From: Eubacterium sp.
Lineage (GTDB): Bacteria; Bacillota; Clostridia; Lachnospirales; Lachnospiraceae
Length of the DNA: 64,000 nt
Assembly: GCA_016292095.1 (NCBI GenBank)
Contig: JAEFAB010000015.1
Span: 1-64,000 of the forward strand
Reading direction: 5' to 3'
This document shows, one piece after another, positions 18,043 to 27,888 of this stretch. The translations under genes and the position numbers were made by a program. Position 1 is the stretch's first letter. Each line of letters starts with the position of its first letter. Under the pieces are notes generated by a model, which did not search any database, had not been told where the DNA came from, and saw nothing but the letters and a program-made list of their open reading frames with translations.

Positions 18043-19400
18043 TGAAAGAAGGAAATGAAAACAAAATGGGCGTAATGCCCGTAAAAAAACTGCTGATTAC
18101 CATGTCCTTGCCAATGATGATTTCCATGTTGGTTCAGGCATTGTATAACGTAGTAGATAGCTATTTCGTGGCACAAATCAGCGAGGATGCCTTGACGGCA
18201 GTAACACTGGCTTTCCCGGTGCAGAATTTGATGATTGCTATTGCCAGCGGTACCGCAGTAGGTGTGAATGCATTGCTGTCAAAGTCTTTGGGAGAAAAGA
18301 ATTTCAAGAGAGCAAATCAGACAGCCAACGCAGGGGTACTTCTGAGCTTTTTAAGCTTTCTGCTTTTGCTTGCATACGGATTGCTGCAAACCAGATCCTT
18401 TGTATTGAGTCAGACAGATGTGAAGCATATCGTAGATCTGGGAGTATCGTACCTGAGAATTTGTTGTTGCTGTTCCATCGGTCTGTTCTTACAGGTCATG
18501 GGAGAACGTTTACTTCAGTCTACAGGAAAGACCATTTTCAGTATGGTTTCACAGCTTACCGGTGCAATTATCAATATTATTTTAGATCCGATTTTAATTT
18601 TTGGTATGTTTGGACTCCCGAGAATGGAAGTGGCCGGAGCGGCTCTTGCAACAGTTATTGGACAGTGTTGTGCAGGGGTACTGAGCTTGATTTTAAATAA
18701 AGCGGTGAATAAGGATATTCAGTTATCCATGAAAGAAATTCTGCATCCGAACTGGAATGTAATCAAACGTATTTATATCGTGGGAGTTCCTTCCATTCTG
18801 ATGATGTCCATTGGCTCGGCAATGACCTACGCTATGAATAAGATTTTGCTTTCTTTTTCAACAACGGCAGCAGCAGTCTTTGGAATTTATTTCAAACTGC
18901 AAAGCTTTTTCTTTATGCCGGTGTTCGGACTGAACAATGGATTAATTCCGATTCTTGCTTACAACTTCGGAGCAAGAAAACCGGAACGAATCAAAGAAGC
19001 CTTGCGATTTGCTTTGTTTATGGCTTTGGGCGTTATGGTTACGGGAATGATGATTATGAAACTGTTTCCGGAACAGTTGCTGGATATCTTCAATGCCTCA
19101 GATACAATGAAGAGTATTGGTGTCCCGGCGTTGAAAACCATCAGTTACAACTTCCCAATCGCAGCAGTTTGCATCGCACTGATTTCAACATTCCAGGCAT
19201 TTTCAAAAAGTATCTATTCTTTAATTGTTTCCATCATGCGTCAGCTGGTTGTTTTAATTCCGGTGGCATGGCTTCTTTCCAAGACAGGAGAAGTTACCAA
19301 TGTATGGTGGGCATTCCCGGCAGCAGAGCTGACAGGATTGATTGTGACGGTGTATTTATTTAAAACAAAAATATATGATAAGATTATCGTGAAATTATAA
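18042..19400 (+). CDS. MATE family efflux transporter
   Basis: 12-TM like ORF; LPMMISMLVQALYNVVDSYFVAQISEDALTAVTLAFPVQNLMIAIASGTAVGVNALLSKSLGE. Confidence 0.92.
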   Translation: MKEGNENKMGVMPVKKLLITMSLPMMISMLVQALYNVVDSYFVAQISEDALTAVTLAFPVQNLMIAIASGTAVGVNALLSKSLGEKNFKRANQTANAGVLLSFLSFLLLLAYGLLQTRSFVLSQTDVKHIVDLGVSYLRICCCCSIGLFLQVMGERLLQSTGKTIFSMVSQLTGAIINIILDPILIFGMFGLPRMEVAGAALATVIGQCCAGVLSLILNKAVNKDIQLSMKEILHPNWNVIKRIYIVGVPSILMMSIGSAMTYAMNKILLSFSTTAAAVFGIYFKLQSFFFMPVFGLNNGLIPILAYNFGARKPERIKEALRFALFMALGVMVTGMMIMKLFPEQLLDIFNASDTMKSIGVPALKTISYNFPIAAVCIALISTFQAFSKSIYSLIVSIMRQLVVLIPVAWLLSKTGEVTNVWWAFPAAELTGLIVTVYLFKTKIYDKIIVKL

Positions 19401-19411
19401 GGGAGTATAAG

Positions 19412-20683
19412 ATGAAAAAAAGGGTTATTATGACAATAGTAGTACTGGCTGCTGTATTATGTGTTACCGGTTGTAAGGGGAAGGAAACAAAAAAATCTTC
19501 TCCAACGACAGAACGTATTGAAGAAAATATCGCCCCGGATTATCATTTTGAGGAGAAATTTTCACTTCAAATCGGGGAGACGGTCTCTTTGGAAAAAGGA
19601 ATTACATTTCAATTGGTAAATGTCATATATAATGATGATGGAGAGAATGGTTATCATTGGATTACATATAAATTAACCACGAAAGAGGAGGAATTTGAAT
19701 CATCGTTGTCATTATATTCGGATGGAAAAAATGAGATTGTGGAAGAAAAGTATAATCCATATATTGTTAATGCGATTCAAGTGGAGAATGATGTTGTAAC
19801 TTTTAAAGTTTCAGATATCCCGGAAAAACCGAAAGCGATGGAAGTAAGTGGAAAGAAAGAGGATACTTACACAACAAGCGAATACGAATACATTGAAGGC
19901 AAAAAATGCATGCTCTACTTTGACAAAGGAATTACCTTTCAAGGAGATATTCTGCAAATGATAGAGAATGTTATGGATGAGGTAGAAAAGGAAACAGGGT
20001 ACAGTTTTTATCCGGAAGAAAGCAAGTACAGTGTTTTACATGAAAACGGAATCCGGGAAGCGTATTATGGAACGGACCCTTGGCCGGGATTAGATGAATG
20101 GAATGAGAAAAGAGCGGTATATTTTGTCAATGGAAAGAATTTTGATGAACCGGTTATTTCTTCAGGCATAGCGCGTGCGATTTGTCTAATTAGTTATGAT
20201 TTGAAGGAAGATATGATTTATGCCATTGCTCATGAATTTACACATACGATTTGCATAGCAAATGGAGAAAATCTGAATAGGAAACTGAGTGAAGGGTATG
20301 CCTGTTATATTGGAAGAAAGGTCGCTGCAAAGTTTTCAGGATATCCTGTGACAAACAATTCAAAAGAATGCGGAACAGGGCTTTTCCAGGAGGAACTAAA
20401 TGGAAACACAGCAGAAAAAATCTTTATGAAAGACTATGCGGTGGAGGAGAATTATAAAGACTATGAGTATGGAACCTACTTGGTCACATATATGATAGAA
20501 ACTTATGGAGAAGGTGCTTTTAGAAAATTCCTTGGAAACTTAAATGAAAAGACTCGGGATGATTATATGAGCCCTGATAACGAAATGCAAAAGGAAACTT
20601 TAAAGGAAACTTTCTCTGAGGAGTTCTTTCATGATTTTGGAGTATGGTACCAAAGTAATTCTTCAAGATTTACAGAAGATTAG
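19412..20683 (+). CDS. Lipoprotein with HExxH zinc-peptidase-like motif
   Basis: Lipobox VTGC; YAIAHEFTHTICIANGENLNRKLSEGYACYIG (HExxH followed by downstream E). Confidence 0.65.
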   Translation: MKKRVIMTIVVLAAVLCVTGCKGKETKKSSPTTERIEENIAPDYHFEEKFSLQIGETVSLEKGITFQLVNVIYNDDGENGYHWITYKLTTKEEEFESSLSLYSDGKNEIVEEKYNPYIVNAIQVENDVVTFKVSDIPEKPKAMEVSGKKEDTYTTSEYEYIEGKKCMLYFDKGITFQGDILQMIENVMDEVEKETGYSFYPEESKYSVLHENGIREAYYGTDPWPGLDEWNEKRAVYFVNGKNFDEPVISSGIARAICLISYDLKEDMIYAIAHEFTHTICIANGENLNRKLSEGYACYIGRKVAAKFSGYPVTNNSKECGTGLFQEELNGNTAEKIFMKDYAVEENYKDYEYGTYLVTYMIETYGEGAFRKFLGNLNEKTRDDYMSPDNEMQKETLKETFSEEFFHDFGVWYQSNSSRFTED

Positions 20684-20712
20684 TTGTGGAACATTAAATG
20701 ATTTAAATGATT

Positions 20713-20748
20713 AAAAAATGCATCGGCAAAACACCGATGCATTTTTTT
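20713..20748. terminator. Bidirectional terminator between convergent genes
   Basis: aaaaaatgcatcgg caaaaca ccgatgcattttttt perfect hairpin. Confidence 0.85.
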
Positions 20749-20764
20749 ATATAAGTAACTGTCG

Positions 20765-23700
20765 TTATTTATCAGTGATTTCTCCATGCAATGTCTGTAA
20801 TGACTTGATTTCAGCAGATGGATTTTTCTTTAAGTAAGAAATTCCTTCTGCAGTAGCCTTTGCAGCAGCAATGGTTGTAATGTATGGAATCTTTGACTTG
20901 ATTGCAGCTTTTCTCAAGTAGCTGTCATCATGAACACTGTCTTTTCCAACAGGTGAGTTGATAATCAAATCAATATCTCCGTTTGTAATGGCATCCAATA
21001 CATTTGGACGACCTTCGTAAAGTTTCTTAATCTTTTCAGCAGGAATTCCGGCTTCTGTAATCAAATCGCAAGTTCCGCCTGTTGCAAGAATCTTGAATCC
21101 GTCTTCATGGAAACTCTTGGCAACAGAAACGATTTCTGCTTTATCTTTCTTGTTTACGGAAATCAGAACAGTTCCTTCCATTGGAAGTTTAGACTGAATA
21201 CCTTCCTGAGCTTTTACGAATGCTTCACCATAAGATTTTGATAAACCAAGTACTTCACCGGTAGAACGCATTTCAGGTCCGAGAACCGGGTCAACTTCCT
21301 GGAACATATTGAATGGGAAGGCAGCTTCCTTTACACCATAATATGGGATGTCCTGATCTTTCAATGCAGGAACAGGAGAAGGTCTTCCTGTGATTTCGCT
21401 TGTAATAATATCTGTAGCGATAGGTACCATACGTACGTTACATACTTTGGATACCAATGGAACTGTACGGGATGCACGAGGATTTGCCTCTAATACATAA
21501 ACCTTTCCGTTTTCAATCGCATACTGCATATTCATAAGACCCTTAACGTGCATTTCTTCTGCAATCTTACGGGTATATTCTTTAATTGTTTTAACATTTT
21601 CTTCTGAAATATGAACAGAAGGAATGATACAAGCGGAGTCACCGGAGTGAACACCTGCAAGTTCGATATGTTCCATAACTGCAGGAACATATGCATGAGT
21701 TCCGTCACTGATTGCATCAGATTCACACTCTAAAGCGTTATTTAAGAATCTGTCAATTAAGATTGGACGGTCCGGAGTAACACCAACAGCAGCCTTCATG
21801 TAGTCAGCCATTGCTGCGTCATCATAAACAACTTCCATTCCACGTCCACCTAATACGTATGAAGGACGAACCATAACCGGATATCCGATTTCGTTGGCAA
21901 TCTTTGTAGCTTCTTCTACCGTAGTAGCCATTCCTGATTCAGGCATAGGGATTTCCAACTTGTCCATCATTTCACGGAACAAATCTCTGTCTTCTGCCAA
22001 ATCAATAACAGAAGGAGAAGTACCGAGAATCTTTACACCATTCTTTTCAAGGTCTGCTGCAAGATTCAATGGAGTCTGTCCACCAAACTGAGCGATTACA
22101 CCCAATGGTTTTTCTTTCTTGTAAATACTAAGAACATCTTCCAAAGTAAGTGGTTCAAAGTACAACTTATCAGAAGTATCGTAGTCTGTAGAAACTGTTT
22201 CAGGGTTACAGTTTACGATGATTGTTTCAAAACCAAGCTTCTTCAAAGCAAGAGAAGCATGTACACAACAATAATCGAATTCGATACCCTGACCGATTCT
22301 GTTCGGACCACCACCAAGAATCATAATCTTCTTGTTATCTGATGTTGGGTTCTTGTCTTCAGCGTTGTATGTAGAGTAGTAGTAAGCGCTGTCTTCCGTA
22401 CCGGATACGTGAACGCCTTCCCAAGCTTCTTCCACACCAAGACTGATTCGTTTATTTCTGATATCTTCTTCAGGAATCTCTAATAACTGGCTTAAGTATT
22501 TATCAGAGAAACCGTCTTTCTTAGCCTGAATTAATAATTCATCAGCAGGGAGAGAACCTTTTGATTTTAAGATTTCTTCTTCCTCATCAACTAATTCCTT
22601 CATCTGTTCAATGAAGTAATGTTTAACTTTTGTGATTTCAAAGATTTCATCAGCAGTAGCACCCTTACGAAGTGCTTCGTACATAATAAAGTGACGTTCA
22701 GAAGATGGAGTGATTAATAACTGTAATAATTCTTCCTTGGATAACTGATCAAAATTCTTTGCATGTCCAAGACCGTAACGTCCTGTTTCCAAACTACGGA
22801 TTGCTTTCTGGAAAGCTTCTTTGTAGTTTTTACCGATACTCATAACTTCACCAACGGCACGCATCTGAGTACCAAGTTTATCTTCAACACCCTTGAACTT
22901 TTCAAAAGCCCAACGAGCAAATTTGATTACAACGTAATCTCCGTCAGGAACATACTTGTCTAATGTTCCGTATTTTCCACAAGGAATATCCTTTAAAGTA
23001 AGTCCTGTTGCAAGCATTGCCGAAACTAAAGCAATCGGGAATCCTGTAGCTTTGGAAGCAAGTGCAGATGAACGGGATGTACGTGGATTGATTTCAATAA
23101 CAATAATTCTGTCAGATACAGGATCGTGAGCAAACTGTACGTTTGTACCACCGATAACCTGAACCTTATCTACGATTTTATATGCCTGTTCCTGTAATCT
23201 CTTCTGGCATTCTTCAGAAATTGTAAGCATTGGAGCAGAACAGAAGGAATCACCTGTATGAACGCCCAATGGGTCGATGTTTTCAATGAAACATACAGTA
23301 ATCATATTTCCTTCGCTGTCACGAACAACTTCCAATTCCAATTCTTCCCAACCGAGAATGGATTCTTCTACAAGAACCTGGCCAACTAAACTAGCCTGAA
23401 GACCTCTTGCACAAACAGTCTGTAATTCTTCTTTATTGTAAACGAGTCCACCGCCGGCTCCACCCATGGTGTAAGCTGGACGAAGAACAACCGGATAACC
23501 TAATTCGTCGGCAATGGCTAATGCTTCGTCAACAGTATAAGCTACTTCGGAACGAGCCATTTCGATTCCAAGGGAATCCATAGTCTTCTTAAATTCAATT
23601 CGATCTTCACCACGTTCAATGGCGTCAACCTGAACACCAATTACCTGAACGTTGTATTTATCAAGAATTCCTGCTTTGTTCAATTCGGAACAAAGGTTTA

Positions 23701-23986
23701 ATCCTGACTGACCACCGAGGTTTGGAAGAACCGCATCAGGACGTTCCTTTGCAATAATCTGTTCCAAACGTTCTACGTTCAGTGGTTCGATGTAAGTTAC
23801 ATCAGCAGTTTCCGGATCGGTCATAATTGTAGCAGGGTTTGAATTTACCAGTACAATCTCGTAACCAAGCTTCTTTAAAGCTTTACAAGCCTGTGTACCG
23901 GAGTAGTCGAATTCGCACGCCTGACCGATAATAATCGGACCGGAACCAATAATAAGTACTTTGTTAATATCTGTTCTCTTAGGCAT
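20765..23986 (-). CDS. carB: Carbamoyl-phosphate synthase large subunit
   Basis: 1073 aa; MPKRTDINKVLIIGSGPIIIGQACEFDYSGTQACKALK ... tandem ATP-grasp halves and MGS-like C-terminus. Confidence 0.97.
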   Translation of the reverse strand: MPKRTDINKVLIIGSGPIIIGQACEFDYSGTQACKALKKLGYEIVLVNSNPATIMTDPETADVTYIEPLNVERLEQIIAKERPDAVLPNLGGQSGLNLCSELNKAGILDKYNVQVIGVQVDAIERGEDRIEFKKTMDSLGIEMARSEVAYTVDEALAIADELGYPVVLRPAYTMGGAGGGLVYNKEELQTVCARGLQASLVGQVLVEESILGWEELELEVVRDSEGNMITVCFIENIDPLGVHTGDSFCSAPMLTISEECQKRLQEQAYKIVDKVQVIGGTNVQFAHDPVSDRIIVIEINPRTSRSSALASKATGFPIALVSAMLATGLTLKDIPCGKYGTLDKYVPDGDYVVIKFARWAFEKFKGVEDKLGTQMRAVGEVMSIGKNYKEAFQKAIRSLETGRYGLGHAKNFDQLSKEELLQLLITPSSERHFIMYEALRKGATADEIFEITKVKHYFIEQMKELVDEEEEILKSKGSLPADELLIQAKKDGFSDKYLSQLLEIPEEDIRNKRISLGVEEAWEGVHVSGTEDSAYYYSTYNAEDKNPTSDNKKIMILGGGPNRIGQGIEFDYCCVHASLALKKLGFETIIVNCNPETVSTDYDTSDKLYFEPLTLEDVLSIYKKEKPLGVIAQFGGQTPLNLAADLEKNGVKILGTSPSVIDLAEDRDLFREMMDKLEIPMPESGMATTVEEATKIANEIGYPVMVRPSYVLGGRGMEVVYDDAAMADYMKAAVGVTPDRPILIDRFLNNALECESDAISDGTHAYVPAVMEHIELAGVHSGDSACIIPSVHISEENVKTIKEYTRKIAEEMHVKGLMNMQYAIENGKVYVLEANPRASRTVPLVSKVCNVRMVPIATDIITSEITGRPSPVPALKDQDIPYYGVKEAAFPFNMFQEVDPVLGPEMRSTGEVLGLSKSYGEAFVKAQEGIQSKLPMEGTVLISVNKKDKAEIVSVAKSFHEDGFKILATGGTCDLITEAGIPAEKIKKLYEGRPNVLDAITNGDIDLIINSPVGKDSVHDDSYLRKAAIKSKIPYITTIAAAKATAEGISYLKKNPSAEIKSLQTLHGEITDK

Positions 23987-24125
23987 AGTTCTTAATCTCT
24001 CCTTATATATGTTTTCAACAGTTTATTATACTTGAAAAACAGGGTAATGTCTATGAGAAAAATAAGCTGACATGAGACACAAAATGCTAAAAATATGCTA
24101 TACTGTTTCCTTAAGGTAAACGATT

Positions 24126-25427
24126 ATGGAAGGAAGTGGAACGGTGAAGAAAGGTGTAGTGATTATTACAGCAATTGTATTTGTTTTGGCGATTGCAGGG
24201 TTAGCGTGGATGGTTTTAAGGAGTGACAAAATGCCAAAAGAAAAGAAAGTAGAAATGTCCAAAGAAGCCTTTTTGAAAGCAGAAGGAAAAGAATTGAAAA
24301 ATGTAAAGGGAGAAAAAGTATCCCTGAAAGGAATTAATATCGGAGGATATTTTGTTCAGGAATTCTGGATGAATCCAACAGAATATACAGACAATGTGAC
24401 TTGTCAGAAGGAAATGGAAGAAACCCTGGAAAAGCGTTTCGGAAAAGAAAAAGCAGAGGAATTGTTTAAAATCTATCAGGACAATTTCTTTACGGAAAAA
24501 GATTTTGACAAGATTAAGGAATTGGGATTCAACAGCATTCGTTTACCATTCTGGTACGGAACTTTTGCAGATGAAGAAAACAACTGGAAAGAAGATGCTT
24601 TTGAACGTGTGGATTGGTTTGTGGAAGAGGCTGCAAAGAGAGATATTTATGTCATTCTCGATATGCATGGTGCTTTCGGTTCTCAGAACGGTAGTGACCA
24701 TTCCGGAATTGACGGAAGGGAAGAAAAAATGAAGGCTTCCGAATTTTTCTTCGGAGACAAAGCTTCCGAAAATCAGGAAAAGTACTATGCAATGTGGGAA
24801 AAAATAGCTGAGCACTATAAGGGAAATCCGACAGTGGCAGGATACGATTTATTAAATGAACCGTACTGTACTTACCGATATAATACAGGAATGAGCGATG
24901 ATGAAATTCATAAACTCTTATGGGATGTTTATGATAAAGCTTATGATAAAATCCGTAAGATTGATCCGGATCATGTGATTATTATGGAAGCAACCTGGGA
25001 TTCCTGGGATTTGCCAAACCCAACGGATTATCAGTGGGAAAATGTAATGTACGAATATCACCAGTATGAGTACAGCAATTATGAAAACGAAGACAACAAG
25101 CAGATTACAAGCATGGAACGTAAAATTCATAATGTTGAATTATCAAGCTATGATGTTCCAAACTACATGGGCGAGTTTAACTATTTCAACAATATGGATG
25201 CCTGGACAGAAGGATTAAAACTTTTGGATGACAATGGATTTAACTGGTCCATCTGGTCTTATAAATGTTTATTGGATAATGAAAACTGGGGCGTAGAACG
25301 AATTTCTCTCAACAAAGTGGATATTGAGAAGGATTCTTACGAAACCATTAAGGAAACATGGTCCAAGGTGGGAGAGTCCAAAGAAAACACTGCATTGGTA
25401 GAAGCAATTAAAAAAAGTCAGGAATAA
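24126..25427 (+). CDS. Signal-anchored GH5-like glycoside hydrolase
   Basis: N-terminal TM; GINIGGYFVQEFW, FNSIRLPFWYG, YDLLNEPYC (acid/base), YMGEFNYF (nucleophile). Confidence 0.85.
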   Translation: MEGSGTVKKGVVIITAIVFVLAIAGLAWMVLRSDKMPKEKKVEMSKEAFLKAEGKELKNVKGEKVSLKGINIGGYFVQEFWMNPTEYTDNVTCQKEMEETLEKRFGKEKAEELFKIYQDNFFTEKDFDKIKELGFNSIRLPFWYGTFADEENNWKEDAFERVDWFVEEAAKRDIYVILDMHGAFGSQNGSDHSGIDGREEKMKASEFFFGDKASENQEKYYAMWEKIAEHYKGNPTVAGYDLLNEPYCTYRYNTGMSDDEIHKLLWDVYDKAYDKIRKIDPDHVIIMEATWDSWDLPNPTDYQWENVMYEYHQYEYSNYENEDNKQITSMERKIHNVELSSYDVPNYMGEFNYFNNMDAWTEGLKLLDDNGFNWSIWSYKCLLDNENWGVERISLNKVDIEKDSYETIKETWSKVGESKENTALVEAIKKSQE

Positions 25428-25436
25428 TAAGAAGTG

Positions 25437-25466
25437 GGCTATTCTGTAAAAAGAATAGCCTCTTTT
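25437..25466 (+). terminator. Rho-independent terminator
   Basis: ggctattct gtaaaa agaatagcc tctttt. Confidence 0.8.
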
Positions 25467-25530
25467 AAAAAATAGGGCACAAACAACTGATTTGTGGTAA
25501 AATAAAAAACAGTGAGAGGAACGGAGAAAA

Positions 25531-26190
25531 ATGAATAACAAAAGATTTCAAACCATCATTTTTGATTTGGATGGAACGATTATAGATTCGGCACAGGGGA
25601 TTTTAAACTCGGCAATGTACGCATTGGATAAAATGGGAATCGGAGATGTTGAGAGAGATTCTCTTTATTCCTTTATCGGACCGCCCCTGAGAGATTCTTT
25701 TCGGAACTTTTTCCAAATGGATGAGGCAGATTCACAACGGGCAGTGAACTATTACCGGGAGTACTATCGGGAAAAAGGTGTTTTGGAAGTTACCATTTAT
25801 GAAGGAATTGCAGAGGTGTTAAAGACATTAAAGCAGCAGGGAAGAAAGATTATGATGGGAACTTCAAAACCGGAAGTCTTCGCCAGAAGAATTGCAGATC
25901 ATTTGGATATTGCGCAGTATTTTGATGTGATTGCCGGCGGAGATTTGGAAGGAAAAAGAGACGACAAAGTTTCTGTTTTGAAGTACGGATTGGAACAGCT
26001 GGGAAATCCCACAAGCGAGGAAATTCTGATGGTTGGTGACCGAAAGTTTGATGTCCTCGGAGCAGCGAAACTGAACATTGATACCCTGGGTGTTTTGTAC
26101 GGTTTTGGAGAACAGGAAGAACTGGAACAGGCCGGGGCAAAATGGATTGTTGAAAATCCGCTGGACATTATCGAGTTCCTTTCAAAGTAA
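25531..26190 (+). CDS. HAD-family hydrolase (phosphoglycolate phosphatase-like)
   Basis: IIFDLDGTIIDS, MGTSKPEVFA, MVGDRKFDVLGA. Confidence 0.92.
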   Translation: MNNKRFQTIIFDLDGTIIDSAQGILNSAMYALDKMGIGDVERDSLYSFIGPPLRDSFRNFFQMDEADSQRAVNYYREYYREKGVLEVTIYEGIAEVLKTLKQQGRKIMMGTSKPEVFARRIADHLDIAQYFDVIAGGDLEGKRDDKVSVLKYGLEQLGNPTSEEILMVGDRKFDVLGAAKLNIDTLGVLYGFGEQEELEQAGAKWIVENPLDIIEFLSK

Positions 26191-26251
26191 CAGATGCACA
26201 CAATATGTCGGGAACATACCGACAAAAAAATAGACAGAGGAAACAATTGCA

Positions 26252-27874
26252 TTGGAGGAAGAAGACATGATTAAAAACGAACAGATTTGGATGGCAAATA
26301 CAGGTGCAGGAGAAAATATCTGTATTATTCCCAAAATGGCAAACCGACATGGATTGGTGGCAGGTGCCACCGGAACCGGTAAGACAGTTACCCTGAAGGT
26401 AATGGCAGAATCCTTTAGTGATATGGGAGTTCCGGTATTTATGGCTGATGTGAAAGGGGACATTGCCGGAATGATGAATCCGGGAACAGACAGTGAAGAT
26501 ATGCAGAAGCGTATTGAACGATTTGGATTGGCTGAGGCAGGGTTCTCCTTTAAAGGATATCCGGTAACATTCTGGGATATCTTTGGAACAAAAGGCATTC
26601 AGCTGAGAACCACTATTTCGGAAATGGGACCGTTGCTCTTATCCCGTATTTTGAATTTGAATGATTTACAGAGCGATATTCTGACAGTGATTTTTAAAAT
26701 TGCCGATGACAATGATTTGTTGTTAATTGATACCAAGGATTTGAAAGCAATTCTTGCATATGTGGATGCCAACGCCGAGGAATTTGCTGCCGACTACGGA
26801 AAAATGAGCAGTGCTTCCATTGGGGTTATTACCAGAGCAATTGTTGCTCTGGAGTCCGAAGGGGGAGATGTTTTCTTCGGAGAACCGGCATTAAACATTG
26901 CAGATTGGCTGCAACTGGACGGAGGTCTTGGAATGATTAACATTCTGGACAGCTCCAGTCTGATTAATAACGGAAAACTGTATTCCACATTCTTACTGTG
27001 GATGCTTTCGGAACTGTTTGAGACGTTGCCGGAAGTGGGAGATATGAGCAAACCGAAAATGGTGTTCTTCTTTGATGAAGCACACCTGTTGTTTGAAGAT
27101 ATTCCAAAGGCGCTTCTGGACAAAATCGAACAGGTTGTGAAACTGATTCGTTCCAAAGGGGTTGGTGTTTATTTCTGCACTCAGAATCCAAGAGATATTC
27201 CGGATGGGGTTCTGGCACAGCTTGGAAATAAAGTGGAACATGGATTGCGTGCTTACACTCCGGCAGACCAGAAAGCGGTAAGAGCAGCAGCGGATTCCTT
27301 CCGTGTAAATCCGGAGTTTGATACCTACCAGACCTTGTTGGAACTGGGAACCGGAGAAGCCGTTGTTTCGTTCCTTCTGGAAGACGGTGTTCCGGGAATG
27401 GCACAAAAGGTCAATATCCTCCCACCGCAGTGTTCCATGGGAACGGTGTCTGATGCAGAACGTGATCAGAAAATCAAGGAGAGCTTACTCTTCAGTAAGT
27501 ACGCAAATTCTTACGACCCGGATTCTGCGTATGAATTTTTAGTTCGAAAAGGTGTAGAAGACCAGCAGGCAGCAGAAGAAGCAAAGCAGGCAGAACAGGA
27601 AGCAAAAGAAGCGGCAAAACAGGCAGAAAAAGATGCTAAGGAAGCTGCCAAGAAAGCAGAACGGGAAGAAAAAGAAAAAGCGAAACAGGAAGAAAAAGAG
27701 CGCAAGGCAAAACAGCAGGCAATGAAAACTGTTGGAAACACAGTGGTTGGTACTGTTGGCCGTGAAGTCGGAAAACAGGTCGGAAAGAATTTTGGAAAAT
27801 TCGGTAAGACTCTGGGCGGCAACGTAGGAGCAAGCCTTGGAAGAGGACTCCTGAGTACCTTGTTTAAGAAATAA
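26252..27874 (+). CDS. HerA-like/DUF853 ATPase
   Basis: Walker A GATGTGKTVTLKV, Walker B KMVFFFDEAHLLFED; Ala/Lys/Glu coiled region and Gly-rich C-terminus. Confidence 0.88.
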   Translation: MEEEDMIKNEQIWMANTGAGENICIIPKMANRHGLVAGATGTGKTVTLKVMAESFSDMGVPVFMADVKGDIAGMMNPGTDSEDMQKRIERFGLAEAGFSFKGYPVTFWDIFGTKGIQLRTTISEMGPLLLSRILNLNDLQSDILTVIFKIADDNDLLLIDTKDLKAILAYVDANAEEFAADYGKMSSASIGVITRAIVALESEGGDVFFGEPALNIADWLQLDGGLGMINILDSSSLINNGKLYSTFLLWMLSELFETLPEVGDMSKPKMVFFFDEAHLLFEDIPKALLDKIEQVVKLIRSKGVGVYFCTQNPRDIPDGVLAQLGNKVEHGLRAYTPADQKAVRAAADSFRVNPEFDTYQTLLELGTGEAVVSFLLEDGVPGMAQKVNILPPQCSMGTVSDAERDQKIKESLLFSKYANSYDPDSAYEFLVRKGVEDQQAAEEAKQAEQEAKEAAKQAEKDAKEAAKKAEREEKEKAKQEEKERKAKQQAMKTVGNTVVGTVGREVGKQVGKNFGKFGKTLGGNVGASLGRGLLSTLFKK

Positions 27875-27888
27875 ATGGAGAAATTGAA

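Noticed and set aside
20765-23986. carB without carA as a biological oddity
   Set aside because: carA may be encoded elsewhere in the genome; a single window cannot support an absence claim.
26794-27833. Several long minus-strand ORFs (26794-27156, 26964-27404, 27511-27822 and others) in the track
   Set aside because: They lie fully antisense to the well-supported DUF853 gene, have Ser/Cys/Phe-rich translations typical of antisense reading, and lack convincing SDs. The same reasoning removes most other short overlapping ORFs, such as 3920-4420 minus, 44333-44854 minus and 49941-50396 minus.
26252-27874. HerA-type ATPase as part of a phage-defence pair (HerA-nuclease or HerA-SIR2)
   Set aside because: The sequence has the DUF853-type layout with Ala/Lys coiled C-terminus, and neighbours are a HAD phosphatase and a secreted Ig-like protein; no nuclease or SIR2 partner is adjacent.
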